Position numbers and translations under genes: made by a program. The notes beneath the pieces were generated by a model. It did not search any database and was not told the origin of the DNA. It saw only the letters and a program-made list of their open reading frames with translations. From Phoronis australis (taxonomy: Eukaryota; Phoronida; Phoronidae): a stretch of 62,000 nucleotides of DNA. Below are positions 26,241 to 37,576 of the stretch, in pieces (the first letter of the stretch is position 1; each line of letters begins with the position of its first letter). The DNA lies in assembly GCA_002633005.1 (NCBI GenBank), contig NMRA01000130.1, forward strand, positions 5,577 to 67,576. The letters run 5' to 3'.

Positions 26241-28864
26241 GTAAGGAAATTATCCTACTGCTTTGAATGGTATATTACTAAGAGCAATATTAGTAAACAA
26301 CCTGCTGAAGAATACAATTTTTCCTCTTTTTTCAGAAATGGATCGCTTTGCTGAAAACAGTGTGCACTCTTTACGTCGGCGTCGCTCTATTGCGTAAGTT
26401 GTTTTTATCAAAAATGTCGGACACAAACAACATGGAATATATTGCCGCTAAGGATTTGAAGTATAGTTGTTTGACTGAGTTGCCGGTCACTTTACCAGCT
26501 CACGGATTATGCCAAAAACTTTCTTTCAGAAGCATAAGCCTAGGAAGGTTTGCTTCAGTGGTGCCACGATTTTGGTCTTTAAAAGGTGTCTTTTATAAAA
26601 ATTTTAAAATATGCCAAAAAGATTTATTGCCGAGCTCATTCAATAGGGCGTGTAAAAGGAACGTGAGAAAATGCGGGGAGAAACGTCACATCGGAATGAG
26701 CAGATGGAACATCGTGTCGATTATAGTTTTGTTTACTTCCGAGAGTAAAATTGATACCGGGCTGAAATCAAGGTTAACTTTTTTAGGGTCCAGTTTGTGG
26801 AAAGTTGCATTAAAGTCTACTTTGAAAGAGAGCGGCCAAAATCAGACATTTGATTGTGTCACATGGGCTCAAAATAAGACACGTGATTTTGTCACATGGA
26901 TAAAAGCGATCACGTGGATATGCTTCTTGGAAAGAACTGTCAAGGAGTGAGCTTAGGAAAGTGCGCAAATCACAGTCAACTAGGGATGGAACGTCTTCTA
27001 CCGACAACGTCTCATTGACATGTTTCTTTATAGTGGGACTATATGGTAAAAACTGGCAGGTTGGTCGCGTGAAGACGGCGCATGCTTACATCTCTCGTGG
27101 TCACGTGGCAGCAGCTGAGATTTCCGTTTTCATCGGACTCAACGAGTTAAACATCACTTTGAGTGCCGACTACGACCCATCCGGTAAACCATTTCACGCC
27201 AAACATTTATTGGATTTGCTTTTTAAAATGAAAGTATTGAATGGACATCTATTTAGTTATGCCTTTGTCGTTATCAAACTTTCGATTTTCATTTCAGTTT
27301 TCAGCTTTTACACTATGCGAGCTTATTTTCTAAAATAATGACGTTTAGTTTATTTGACATTTCATCGGCGATTTTTTAAGGTATACTTACGTTCATGATG
27401 TTTTCAAAATTATAGGGAATGGAAAAAACATATACTTTAATGAAGAATTTCATTGGAGTGGAAGATTAGGTAAGAACGATTTATTTGTTGTCATCCGTTA
27501 AGTAATCCAATTAATTGTCAATTTGCTTGCACTGTTCCAGAAGTTTGGCTCTCGTGATCTTTATTCACATCGTGTTATATCAATAACAAATATTGTAAAT
27601 GAAATCAAAAATTCATTGAGAGACGAAATCAAGGGAAACAAATGTTAAAACAAACTTTAAATTTTAATACACGTCAAGAATATCTATCACAAAAAGGCTA
27701 GTTGATATCAGAGTCTCCTCTTTATCTTTTTCAGTTGGGCAAGGTAATATTGAAGAAAATGAGGATAATTCAGAGATAACATGGAAACGTCCAGTCAAGT
27801 GACTGAATACCGGTTAAGAGCCGAACTCAACGATCTAGCACTTAGTACTACCAAATGGAGTTTTACAGCAGAACTATTCGACTCGCCAGGAAGGCAATAG
27901 TTCCTCTTGGTCTTGTGTTTAATTATACAGGCTAAATACTCATTACCGCAACTATACTTTGTAGATTCGATACACTTGTGGACTAGTTTATAATTTCAAT
28001 ATTTTACTAAGCTATTCTTAAAGTCGCGTGATGTAAATTTCCTTCTAATTAGGTCAAACTATTGGGATCGAGGACTTTGAAGCCAGCCGCAAAAAAGGCG
28101 TGCCATTTGCCTTACTGACAGTTATAGATCATCTCACATGTGACTTTGGCGACTGGAAATGGGCCAGGAAGAACAGACAAGGCGGGTACTATGCTACTTT
28201 CTGTCTATGGTGAGTCTTACGAAATTGCATTTTAGCGATGAAAACATGCCTAAGTAGACTTAAACAATATTCAGGAACACCGCCTGCATATTTTGCAGCT
28301 AAGGTTTTTGAGCAATCAGGCTAAATTTCAAAATTCACACTTTTGTCATGACTGAGCCAGTTAGAATTCCTTGTCTGCATTTTTCACCACAGGACAGCGT
28401 TCGCTGTATGGCTTCTGTGCAATGTTTCCTTCTGTCTGGACATTTTGTATGCAGCCCAGCTGATGACGCTATGTGGGGCTTTGACGCTACTTAGCAATTT
28501 CCTCTATTGGCTGATACAACCTCCGTCACACTTGGCCATCCAATTCGAAGACGGTTCTATCCACTTGAAATTTGGATGGACATTCTGGATGGTTTTAGCT
28601 GCTGGTAAGTTACAAAACACGAATCAAGAATCAACGTCTTTGCTTCCACGGTCTTTTGCGTATTCTCAAAAACAAGGATCCCTCGTGGTTAAGCGGCTTC
28701 CTCTGTATTTTTATAAAATAACAAAATCGAGAGACTGTCTGTTGAATATTTACATGTACGCGCAATGCCCACCGCACGTTAACAAAGATAATAATAACGT
28801 TGTATTTTAGTTAGTATTACTGTTGTTGTTGCTGTTGCTGTTGCTGTTGTTGTTGGCGTTGTCG

Positions 28865-28917
<53 letters not shown>

Positions 28918-31900
28918 CATCTATGACCATAGTATCACTATGATTCGCGCTTTGCACTTGCAATACTGTGCATTTGTTGGGCACTTACATCAGGATCAGT
29001 ATTGTTCTAGATTGTGCTGGTCATTATTAACATTAAAATTAGTTCTGTTGGAACTGAAATATCACTTTTGCACAATTTTTGGAATGGTGTCATCAAGATA
29101 TGAAATTGAATGGAGCGTGATAGTTGTTCCTGGGTTGTTCGATTCAGCTAAGAAGTGTATTCGATACCTAATTTTTGAAAACTAGCTCAATCATGACATT
29201 CCATTTTCCTACCCCCAAAAAAGGAGAGTTGAATACGTAGCTATTTGTTATGCATTTTAGGAGCCGAATTCTTCCTTATTGGAGTTGCGATTTGGATCAC
29301 AGCCGTCTGCTCACCTGACAAAACAGCCTCAATGTTTGATTTAGAAGCGACTGAAGAAGATTATTATTACTACGACGAGGTTCGTTGAAAGTTGACAACT
29401 ACTTTTCTTCAATACTTCAAAACGCTTTTCCATTAAAATGTTTTACACGGTACTGTTCCTTTTGTTAAGCACACAATACCTCTAGAATAATTAAATCGGA
29501 AGTGCGGATTTTGTCGCTCACCATGGGTTAAAAAGTGACCTCGCAAAACCTTGAACCGTTATTTAAATCTACGAAAACCCATCTTCATTGTTAAATAATA
29601 ACGTTTTGTTTAGTCCACTTACGGTTATAAAATTTGCCTCACTTCGTTTCTTGCTCATACATGTATGACGTGGTTCCTGAGCCTGAGAAGAGTTGATAGT
29701 TCATTATTACTTGAGACCATGGTCAATAACTAGAGTTGACCCGGTTGGTCATGTGATGCAACAAGCGTTGTCTCAAGTAATAACGAGCTATCATTTCTGG
29801 ATAAGGCACAGCTACGTGCGCACCGCCAGGGGGCTCGGGGTGCTCGAACGAGTCCCCTCATTTGGCAATGTGGGCGAAAAGGTTCGCCTCAGACAAAAAA
29901 ACTCCGAAAAATGTACAAAACGAAGCAAAAATCCGCTAATAAGGCAGGAACTTCCAAAATTCGGCGAATGCACAATTCATATCTCTGAAGCTACCCCGTG
30001 AATCTTAGTAAAAAGTCCGCATTCTCAAAAATTCGAGCCCCGTCCCAATTTTTAAGCTGAGTGTGCGCATGAGCTATGCTCCTTTGGTCGTAAATCGTAA
30101 ACTTAACGTTATGTAGGAATTTCTCTTTGTTTTTAGCAAATATCTACAAAACTATAGGTTTTTATGTAGCAAGTCTTCAGAAATTAATTTTTAATTTTTA
30201 CCAATCTATCAATAACTGGATCACGCGACCATGCTTTTAATGAATTTGAATGAAAATAATACATACAAAACAAATGCATCATCAACGTGACCAAATTTTG
30301 TTCGATTTTGTTCCAGATGAAATCTCATCAACGATACAATTTTTTAAACTTTCATTTGGTTTTTCTTTCGTATAAATTTTGTTGTTTTTTATAAATGTCT
30401 TGTTTTTGATAGCTCCTCGCGCGAAAGTGGAACGTTTTAAAAAACAACTCATGTTTTGGAGAACATTGCGTAAAGTATGGCACCTGAGTCCGATAAGCCA
30501 TTTTTGATACATGATACTTCTACATAACCTTAATCATAAAACAAGGTGAAGGGGTATGTCTCAAAATTCCTCCAGCAGCTGGTGTACTTTACAGGACTGC
30601 AATCAACTCCCACAGATGCACAATTTTCTTCTCTTTTCTCGTTTCTTCGACCTACATGTACTGGGAGAGTCTTGGCGCGACATTGAATGTCGTCTGACAT
30701 TTTTCAGGCCCTTGAGTCGTGACCATTTTGTTCAGAATGTGATTAATAAGGCCAACCAAAAGAGTAGTCTGTGTTTAACATAACCTTCGATAAGGAGATG
30801 GCCATGTCTTTTGGTTATTAATTAGCATTTAATTAAAGACAATAGTATATATTTTGCTTAGCTCAGATGCGAACTCATGGACGATCTAATGCCACTGTCT
30901 TCGTGAAATAATAAGGACCCAGACACCAGTTTCCATTTGTAGCTATTTTATCGTTGTTACCTTACAAATGTTAAAAAGGCATGGAAGGAGAATACTCATA
31001 AAAATCCTAGCGAATCTACTTTTTGTGGATGCTAACGTGAGAGTTATACACTTTGAATATTGCAAGAACTTATAGAAAAAATCGTTATCGTTAGATTTGC
31101 TATTTTTGAAATAGACGAAAAATGAAATTTTTCATCCCAGCGCAGTTTTCAAATTCCCTACCCCTAAAAATACATATGCGCGCATACCCTCGGAGAAGTC
31201 GTACTGACTGCTGATTGAAATCGCCATTGTTTTGTTCAAATCACAAGTCAAAAGTTATGTTTTCCATTTGTCTTGCTATACCAACTAAGGAGACGTGCTT
31301 TGCCTTGGGAGACAAAATTTGACGAACTGAAAAGCAGGTGATGATGTTTTTTTTAATTTGAAAGGGAAAATACATTGATATCAGCAGAAACTTAGAATGT
31401 TCACGAAAAAAAACCCGTAAAAATACCCGATGAAATCTTTGACTTCTGTTTTAGTGGCAATGAGTCCTTTTGAATAATGCGATTTATTCTGTTTTTCACG
31501 TTCTGTGACACTTAAACCGACACTATGAGGTTTTGAAACATTACGTCAGAAACTTATGGATCGTGTCTTGTATTCAGTCTGAACAACATTGTTGAAGAAA
31601 TAGGAAGTAAAAACTCAAAATAGCAAAAGTAAAGTCTATAATTTTCAATGACATTTTTAAAATCACGCGACTTATGGCCTTTAAGGTTGTGCAAGAACCT
31701 AGAAAACTTCTGAATTTGCATAACTTCAAAAATTGGTTGATGAGGTTTGCATAATACTTTCAAGTATTATTCTTTATACTCTGGTCTCCAAAATTCTCTT
31801 AAGAATTGTTTTTGAAATGTTCAACTTTGTGATAAGAGGCTGTCAAAGTTAAACTTCGATAATTTTTATGAAAAAAACATAACATTGCATAAAACGAAAT

Positions 31901-32811
31901 CATAATTTGGTCTACTTATGTCAAGTAAAAATTAATCATGTTATCGATACTGTTGTTTGGCTATCAACGTACCTTTCCTTTTTACTAAAAAGACACGGTC
32001 ATGTAGCCCAATTGATAGCAGATTCAGAAAGTTTAAAATCCTATTCTGCAAGCTCTCTATTTTCAGAATATATGTACTTTCAGTGGCAGATCTACGATTT
32101 CAGTAAGGGGGGGTTTAGGATTCGAAACAATCCGAGGCGCGAAGCGCAGAGTAGAAGGAAGGTCGCGAGAGGGTTTCCCTCCTCCCGTGTAAGATTTTTT
32201 GGGATTTTTAGTAGCTAAATTCGTTTTTCTGGCGATTTTTTTTCCAGTTTTTATTTTTGATCCTGTCCCGAGGGGGGGGGTTTAAACCCCCTGAACCCCC
32301 CCTGTAGATCCGCCTCTGACTTTAACCTAAGTATAGTTTTCTTGACGTTTGGCTAAGTACGCAGTCTTCTCTATAAGGTCCTACATAAATTAATACTAAC
32401 TGATACAGTAACAGTGACAACTCAGTCACTGCCCTCCATTAACCTTCTCAATCGTTCTAGGTCGATACTGCTTCTCTGAAGTCTCCACTGCAAAGTTCGG
32501 GATTAAATGAGACCCAGTTTAACTTCCCATCAGCTCCCGCAGGATTGAAGCCCTGCTTCGCCGACAATCCAGTATTTGAAATTGAGGATATCGCCGAAGA
32601 TCCAAAACAAGACGAACCCATACAGAGCTTGCCAGATAGTGGCATCAATTCGCCGACATCGAAGGGATCTTTGAGCGATCAAGGAAGCGATTCTGACGCC
32701 AAAGACAGATACCGAGCGACCGACACAGTTGAAGTTGCTATAGAAATTGACGAAGAATCCAAGAGAAATGGAAAAGGGACGGACATTCTCAATGGTCATA
32801 CAAAATTGTAA
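26052..32811 (+). CDS. DUOXA: Dual oxidase maturation factor (DUOXA), paralogue A, eight coding exons
   Basis: Gene model: join 26052-26240, 26336-26393, 27034-27183, 27416-27469, 28053-28209, 28393-28604, 29261-29379, 32461-32811, giving 429 aa and a TAA stop. All introns are GT-AG and the frame is continuous. DUOXA proteins are five-pass membrane chaperones that bring DUOX NADPH oxidases from the ER to the cell surface and stabilise the H2O2-producing complex. Family signatures seen: TM1 near residues 39-59; TM2 near 65-86; a large loop with the conserved LNITL sequon (N122), FNEEFHW (140-146), KKGVPF and GGYYATFCLW; TM3-TM4 near 198-245; TM5 near 265-287; then an acidic tail (VDTASLK onward) encoded by one exon 3 kb downstream. 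The start ATG follows an AG acceptor by six bases, so a 5' untranslated intron is likely. Reading through at the end of exon 7 would stop after two codons, so a short 315-aa isoform is possible. Family assignment is firm; exon 8 is the least certain exon. Confidence 0.9.
26336..26393 (+). CDS. DUOXA-A exon 2
   Basis: 58 nt, encoding KWIALLKTVCTLYVGVALL plus a split codon; TM2. Acceptor ttttttcag, donor gtaagt, phase 1. Exactly the same length as exon 2 of DUOXA-B. Confidence 0.9.
27034..27183 (+). CDS. DUOXA-A exon 3
   Basis: 150 nt. Encodes GLYGKNWQVGRV through LNITLSADYDPS: end of TM2 and the first part of the extracellular loop, with the conserved N-glycosylation sequon. Acceptor tctttatag, donor gtaaac, phase 1. 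Confidence 0.9.
27416..27469 (+). CDS. DUOXA-A exon 4
   Basis: 54 nt micro-exon encoding NGKNIYFNEEFHWSGRL plus split glycines on both sides. The NEEF.W signature is a DUOXA hallmark. Acceptor aattatag, donor gtaaga, phase 1. Confidence 0.88.
   Translation, partial: GMEKTYTLMKNFIGVED
28053..28209 (+). CDS. DUOXA-A exon 5
   Basis: 157 nt. Encodes the membrane-proximal half of the loop (KKGVPFALLTVIDHLTCD) and the start of TM3 (GGYYATFCLW). Acceptor ctaattag, donor gtgagt, phase 2. Confidence 0.9.
28393..28604 (+). CDS. DUOXA-A exon 6
   Basis: 212 nt. Encodes TM3-TM4 and the loop ending FGWTFWMVLAA. Acceptor tcaccacag, donor gtaagt, phase 1. In DUOXA-B this exon and the next are fused. Confidence 0.9.
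28818..28917 (+). repeat. (TTG)n microsatellite in DUOXA-A intron 6
   Basis: About 100 bp of TTG triplets with a few CTG, GCG and TCG variants in its first part, then a pure TTG tract of about 18 units. Lies inside the 656-bp intron 6. Confidence 0.9.
29261..29379 (+). CDS. DUOXA-A exon 7
   Basis: 119 nt. Encodes TM5 (AEFFLIGVAIWITAV) and an acidic/tyrosine-rich cytoplasmic start (EATEEDYYYYDE). Acceptor gcattttag; donor gttcgt is weak, phase 0. Without splicing the frame ends two codons later at TGA. Confidence 0.82.
29694..29793. repeat. 100-bp inverted-repeat element in DUOXA-A intron 7
   Basis: Arms 29,694-29,719 and 29,768-29,793 are inverted copies with four mismatches (left TGATAGTTCATTATTACTTG, then GAGACCA). 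No coding frame. Confidence 0.55.
29814..30071. mobile_element. MITE-like element, copy 1 of 2 (intron 7 of DUOXA-A)
   Basis: About 258 bp bounded by ACGTGCGCACC and its inverted form GTGTGCGCATG. Shares with 46,400-46,634 the blocks CATTTGGC, AAAATTCGG.GAATGCA, TACCCCGTGAATCTTAGTAA and AAATTCGAGCCCC. AGCT flanks both ends of this copy, a possible 4-bp duplication. Confidence 0.65.
31790..32045 (+). repeat. Dispersed repeat, copy 2 of 3
   Basis: Similar to 17,500-17,830 through CTTAAGAATTGTTTTT, TTTTTATGAAAAAAACAT, ACGAAATCATAATTTGG and TCATGTTATCGATACTGTTG. Lies in intron 7 of DUOXA-A, just before a small TIR element. Confidence 0.55.
32081..32318. mobile_element. Short hAT-like MITE with 5-bp target duplication
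   Basis: Terminal repeats CAGTGGCAGATCTACG and GTAGATCCGCCTCTG are inverted. The element is directly flanked by ACTTT on both sides (32,076-32,080 and 32,319-32,323), a clean 5-bp target-site duplication. The interior is G-run/C-run rich and non-coding. The CAGTGGCGGAT-type ends with 5-bp duplications resemble the hAT5 group of hAT transposons (family knowledge, unverified here). Located in intron 7 of DUOXA-A. Confidence 0.75.
32461..32811 (+). CDS. DUOXA-A exon 8 (cytoplasmic tail and stop)
   Basis: 116 codons plus TAA. Acceptor atcgttctag; phase 0 joins exon 7 in frame. The product is hydrophilic and acidic, serine/aspartate rich, with DNPVFE at residues 348-353 and GSLSDQGSDSD. No membrane segment. 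The composition and an open frame running exactly from acceptor to stop support it as the tail of DUOXA-A, although the 3.1-kb intron makes this the least certain exon. Confidence 0.72.
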   Translation, partial: VDTASLKSPLQSSGLNETQFNFPSAPAGLKPCFADNPVFEIEDIAEDPKQDEPIQSLPDSGINSPTSKGSLSDQGSDSDAKDRYRATDTVEVAIEIDEESKRNGKGTDILNGHTKL

Positions 32812-34234
32812 TCGACATTCTCATCACGAACAAATTTTCTTGAAGTCGAACCGACCAGAACAAACTTTGATGATGTTTATGGTTTCTTTGCAAAAGTTAC
32901 GCGTTCGAACCGACAGCATTCTTTTCTCATTAATGTAATTCCCATGATAAAGGAACGATGTCTGTACGAAAGGACCTGTAATTCTTGTAAACACGTGTTC
33001 GTAAGATAAGAATTGTAGTGTTAAAAACAGCTCTTAAGAAAATTTGTTCAATAGCAACAACAGGCTATAGTGGTAGCGCTTGTACTGTTCGTTACTGGGT
33101 CTTGCAAGGCAACATCATCGTGTTCTTGTCTTTGATTTGAACAGGGGACTTTTCATATTGGCGCTCTCTAGAGTAATGAGAGCACGAAAATGATTGATCC
33201 CGACTCAGATTTGGTGGACAGACATTCAATTACTACATAAGGGTTCATTAATTTAAAAGCAGAGGAATACATTCCACTGTCAGCATTTCCATTGTTTGTT
33301 TAGTTTAACTTTACAAAATTTATGTTAGCTCTTTGACACCTGCTGGGATCGAAATTTTCAAGCTTTATCAGCCGCACTCAAAGGTTTTGTCGCGGATATC
33401 ATAGCATTGGGAAATTTGTGGAACACGATGTACTTTTTCATACATTGATATTTCAAAATTTTTACCTTTTTGTAAGACATTAGTGCATCCCACTCCACCA
33501 CAGACGGTGTTTTTGTCGCCTTTATTATGTGTTAAAAAGCTTTTTATGCCTTCCGCACGTATTATATGGGAAACGTTGGTGGCGCTGAACACTTCTACAT
33601 GTACATCGTCTGGCGGGTTAGTGAATTTCAATATGGCGTAGCTGTTTAAGTCATCTTTTGAAATTTTACTACAGTAACAACCTGTCACTTCTTCTCAAGC
33701 CCAGAAACCTTTTCTAATCGGGAGAAAATGGAGAAGATTTTATAACGGCAATTGGCCTAAATCGAAATGCTTTAACCGAAGGAGCGAGTTTGCTATAAAC
33801 TTTCAGTCACGACTTTTCATTGTGGAATTGATCTTGAATTGTAGCATAGTCTAATAGGAGCTGATTTTAGGACTTCAGAAAAAATGGCGGGTCGTCGGGG
33901 CTTGAGATGCCGCCAAATAAAATTAAAATGCCAAAATCAAAAAATTTAGTACTTAGGCCTCATTTACCTTGCTTTGGGAATTCCTAAGCATCTGCATATG
34001 GACTTGGTCAATCCTAATCTTTTTGAACTTCCACGGAGCATACAATGGGTACAACAGTTGTAGGAGCACACAAATTAATCCAAACACATATTTTGATAAA
34101 TATTCCAAGTGCTAATCTGCCCCTGTGGCTGGCTGAATCGGAAAAAGTCCAAGACCTGAAAGATTTTGGAAAATGTGTGGGTCCAAATCGCGTCATATTA
34201 CTGGCAGACACCTCATCACTAAACTTTTGAATTG
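32812..34234. other. DUOXA-A 3' region and intergenic DNA
   Basis: Presumably begins with the 3' untranslated region of DUOXA-A, but no AATAAA was noticed in the first ~500 bases. A minus-strand open frame at 33,368-33,688 (106 codons) has no recognised motif. Nothing else seen. Confidence 0.4.
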
Positions 34235-34665
34235 CCTTTTTAAAATACTTTTTCTTTTACATTCACCATTTTAGAACAAAGGAGGAGTTTCGTCAGTCCA
34301 AAGATATCCCTGGAGTATGAACACTCCGTAACTTTCATCCCCGTTTGTGTTTCCCTTATTTTACTTTTTTCAAACGTTTTTAAATGTGCGGGATAACCGC
34401 TTAAACCTCATTACAGATGGCGGTCGGTGAGTACCCATAATGCATGAGTCAGTTGTCAGTCACTAAGACGGTCATTTTAGTTGGAGGTGCACCACTAAAA
34501 TAAAAAATATAAATACGAATATCATACTAAATTCGACAAATTGAATTTGTGTTGAATGAACATTATTTGGGCTTATGTTGCGTGTAAATTAACTTGTGCT
34601 AAAAATCCGTTTTATGAAGGGTTTAACTAAAATGAAGCGGAAAGAGTTTCTTTATAAGAGATTGC
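34235..34665 (-). repeat. Dispersed repeat, inverted partner of 18,955-19,375
   Basis: Reverse-complement homologue of 18,955-19,375 (blocks listed there). Both copies contain CCTCATTACAGATGGC on this strand. Lies 1.4 kb downstream of the DUOXA-A stop. Confidence 0.65.
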
Positions 34666-35389
34666 GCGTGCGCCTCTCTGATTGACCATTGACAAGTATG
34701 GATTTCAACAGCAAGTCTTGCTTTACAATTTGCACTTGTGAGAAGAGCTAATTCAAGGTATAGTGGTGTATTGTTGGCGCGTTAAACGTCTAAACATATT
34801 TTGTTTACTTCTTTAAACCTTCTCATTAACGTGTTTTATTTAGAGGGTCGTCCTTTGTTGGTGAACGATTTATTCTCCGTACCATCAATTCTTCAGTCGA
34901 AGCGTCGATGAATGTTTTATTGGGCGAAATAATTTCCAAGAAATGAAAATAAGATGTGGAGATATACCAAACTTTCAATTTATGAAGGAAAGTATACGTC
35001 GCAAAACCACGACCACTATGCTTTGTTCCCCAGACTCGACTCAAAAATGGACAAACCGCGTGCCACGCAAGTGATGGGTTAATTTTCGAGTTGAGTCTCG
35101 AATGGTGAAAATTCCACAAAATGCTGTGTAGGCTAATTGCAGGCTCAATAGCCCCCATAGTGAACTCTGAGCCTCTGACATGTTAAAACTACATGAGGGT
35201 TCAAAAATTCATCGGCTTGACTTCATTTTTGACCGCCTGACCTTTACTGCACCAGTAACTATCTATTTGTTACCATATTCAATTAAGTGTGTCTCATTCA
35301 GTTTTTGTATGACATCTTGAATAAGAGCTGAGGCAGTATTGAGAACCAAGATGGTGTCAGGTTGGCGGTCGTCTGCTTGGTAAGATAAC

Positions 35390-35640
35390 AGTTCATTAAA
35401 ACTCAAAAGTTGCTTAAAACGAAGACTAACAGCGTTTTAGAGATTCCATCTTGCTCAGTTACATTAAATGGAATTTCGTCATGTTATTGATAACGTTGTT
35501 TTGCCTTGAATGTATCTTTCTTTTTCGCTGTATTTTATGAAAAGAACATGGTCATGTGATCCAATTATTGACAGATCGGTTTAGAAGTAATAAAAGCCTC
35601 TAGTATTGATATTTGCAGAAAATATATACTTTTACAGAGC
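35390..35640 (+). repeat. Dispersed repeat, copy 3 of 3
   Basis: Matches 17,500-17,830 and 31,790-32,045 around TCATGTTATTGATAACGTTG, GAATGTATCTTTCTTTTT and GGTCATGTGATCCAATTATT. Confidence 0.5.
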
Positions 35641-36273
35641 TAATTTCAATAGTTGTCGATAACGGTCTACATAATAATAAGTTTGTTGAAAAACAGAAAG
35701 TGGTAGGAAAATTTGTCACTTGATGTCGATACTAAAATTTTGTGGGGCTGAGACTGAAGTCGCCATCAGCAATCTGAGGTCGTCAGCTGGTATTTTCCAA
35801 AATTGAACGTTGCAAGGTGTGTTGCATATGGTCACCGGCCTCAATGTCTCGAATTGACTGACAATTTAATTTGTTTGAATTTGCCGGATTTTTCGGCCTT
35901 CGAAATCGTGCGTATTTTTGCTTTAAAACATTACCACGTCCTGTTACAGTTTTGGACGACCATAGCAAAAACGTCTGAACATCAAACTTCATTATGTTAC
36001 GTTTCGGACGATTTCGTTTCAATATCTTCAACGTTACAACTTTAAAGAATCGCACTGGCAATACCGTCACGCAGTGCCCCCACGCGGTGACATTGAGAAG
36101 TGTAGTCCCGAAGAGTATTGAGATCAAGATCAATCGCAACAGACCATGTCTCAATAAAATTATGACTCCCTTTCTCCAGTACGAGCTTCAGGAGCATCTT
36201 TATTGAATGAAAATGTAGCCTGGTTTTGGTAAACGGGATTTTGAAAAAACTTTTTCACAACAAGTCGTAACCT

Positions 36274-36430
36274 GCCTCCCGTTCAGTAACACTTGGACCT
36301 CGCTAAAAAGCAAGACTTCGCGAGATTACGTGAGACACTGCCTTGTATTTTAAATGAGAGCACGTGACTTTGACTAAATTTTAGCTACAGTAAGTCCTAG
36401 CGAAGGTCCTAGCATTACTGAACGCACGCC
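36274..36430. mobile_element. MITE-like element, copy 2 of 2
   Basis: Same family as 14,834-14,986: GCCTCCCGTTCAGTAAC left end, CTGAACGCACGCC right end, and a shared core with GCAAGACTTCGCGAGATTAC. It is 157 bp and non-coding. Confidence 0.7.
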
Positions 36431-37576
36431 TGGACTAATGCTAACTGACTGACTCGATTGTTCACGACAGTTTTATTGTAAACAACACTACTCTGTTTTC
36501 CTGTGATTGATGGTTTTATCAAATATGTTATATGTTTTTCTTACTATGGCATTATTGTTAACTGATATATACATCTGGACATGCGCTGTTAGAGATCGCA
36601 TTGGAAATGAGCCAAACAGCTAGCAGGTGTTACCCTTGACCAGACTCAAGATCCGACAACACTTTTTTATGTGAACGAATTTCGTGAAATGAAAAGAATT
36701 GAACTGCTTTCTACGTGCATATTATCGTAAAGACAAATTGGACATCTAACGTTTGTAATTGGAACCAATATCCGTTGACGAAAATATTTGTAAAAAAGTG
36801 GGGATCTCAGCACTGTTTACTGAAAGCGGTACGGTCGAGTGATGCAAGGTCTTGTTACCTGTTTCCACGTGTTTTTTTCCCTTTAGTTACTTTGATTAAC
36901 CCGTATCCAGTTGACAAATGATATACGAGTTATAGATTAGGAGAAACAGTTCTTTGAATTAACCTTAAACTAATTTATCCCCGTGAATGACAGGTTTCGC
37001 CCTTGGTAAATCAGGCAGACGCTTGTAATATGTCGACCCAAGATGACCGTCTGCTCATATCACATTGTGTACTTAACATTTTTTCTTCCACGTTCTGGAG
37101 ACAAGACAACATTGGCCTGTTAACCATTCTACATAAATATGCGCGCGCATCATTGAGCATCTAGATTTGTGGGAAGGTTGGAAAGAAATTACGAAGGCCT
37201 GTGTGCTGTGTTCGTTTACATGATAGCTTGTCTGTGTCTTAACCCGGAATACAATGTTAACCGCACAAGTTTCTTGAGCGACATCAGTTTCATATGAGGC
37301 GGAATTTCCGATGTTTATTCATTAAGCAAGCTATTATTTTTGTCCGTAGTAGTAGCAGCAGCAGTAGTAGTAGTAGTAGAAGTAGGCCTAGTACTGAGCA
37401 GTACGTACACATGTCTCACTGAATGCTGTTTTCTTGTTTTGTCTAGTTTAGATTGTTTTCAATAAATGCACGTGCTACTGAACAAACAAAACAATATGAT
37501 CTGCCGATCCTAGCTTCCTAAGTGTCCTCTCGTAAGTTCGGAATAACACGGGCTCTTGGATTGGCACCATAGACTA
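36431..37576. other. Intergenic DNA with a small AGT/AGC triplet tract
   Basis: No gene recognised. A short imperfect (AGT)n/(AGC)n tract lies at about 37,348-37,386. Confidence 0.5.

Noticed and set aside
27735-27760. Possible extra micro-exon (ttttcag, TTGGGCAAG, gtaata) in DUOXA-A intron 4
   Set aside because: Nine bases only, not needed for family alignment, no counterpart in DUOXA-B.
35783-36154. Minus-strand frame resembling a signal peptide followed by a basic peptide
   Set aside because: The apparent first Met is a TTG codon; the hydrophobic stretch has no ATG before it in frame, so a secreted peptide is not supported.
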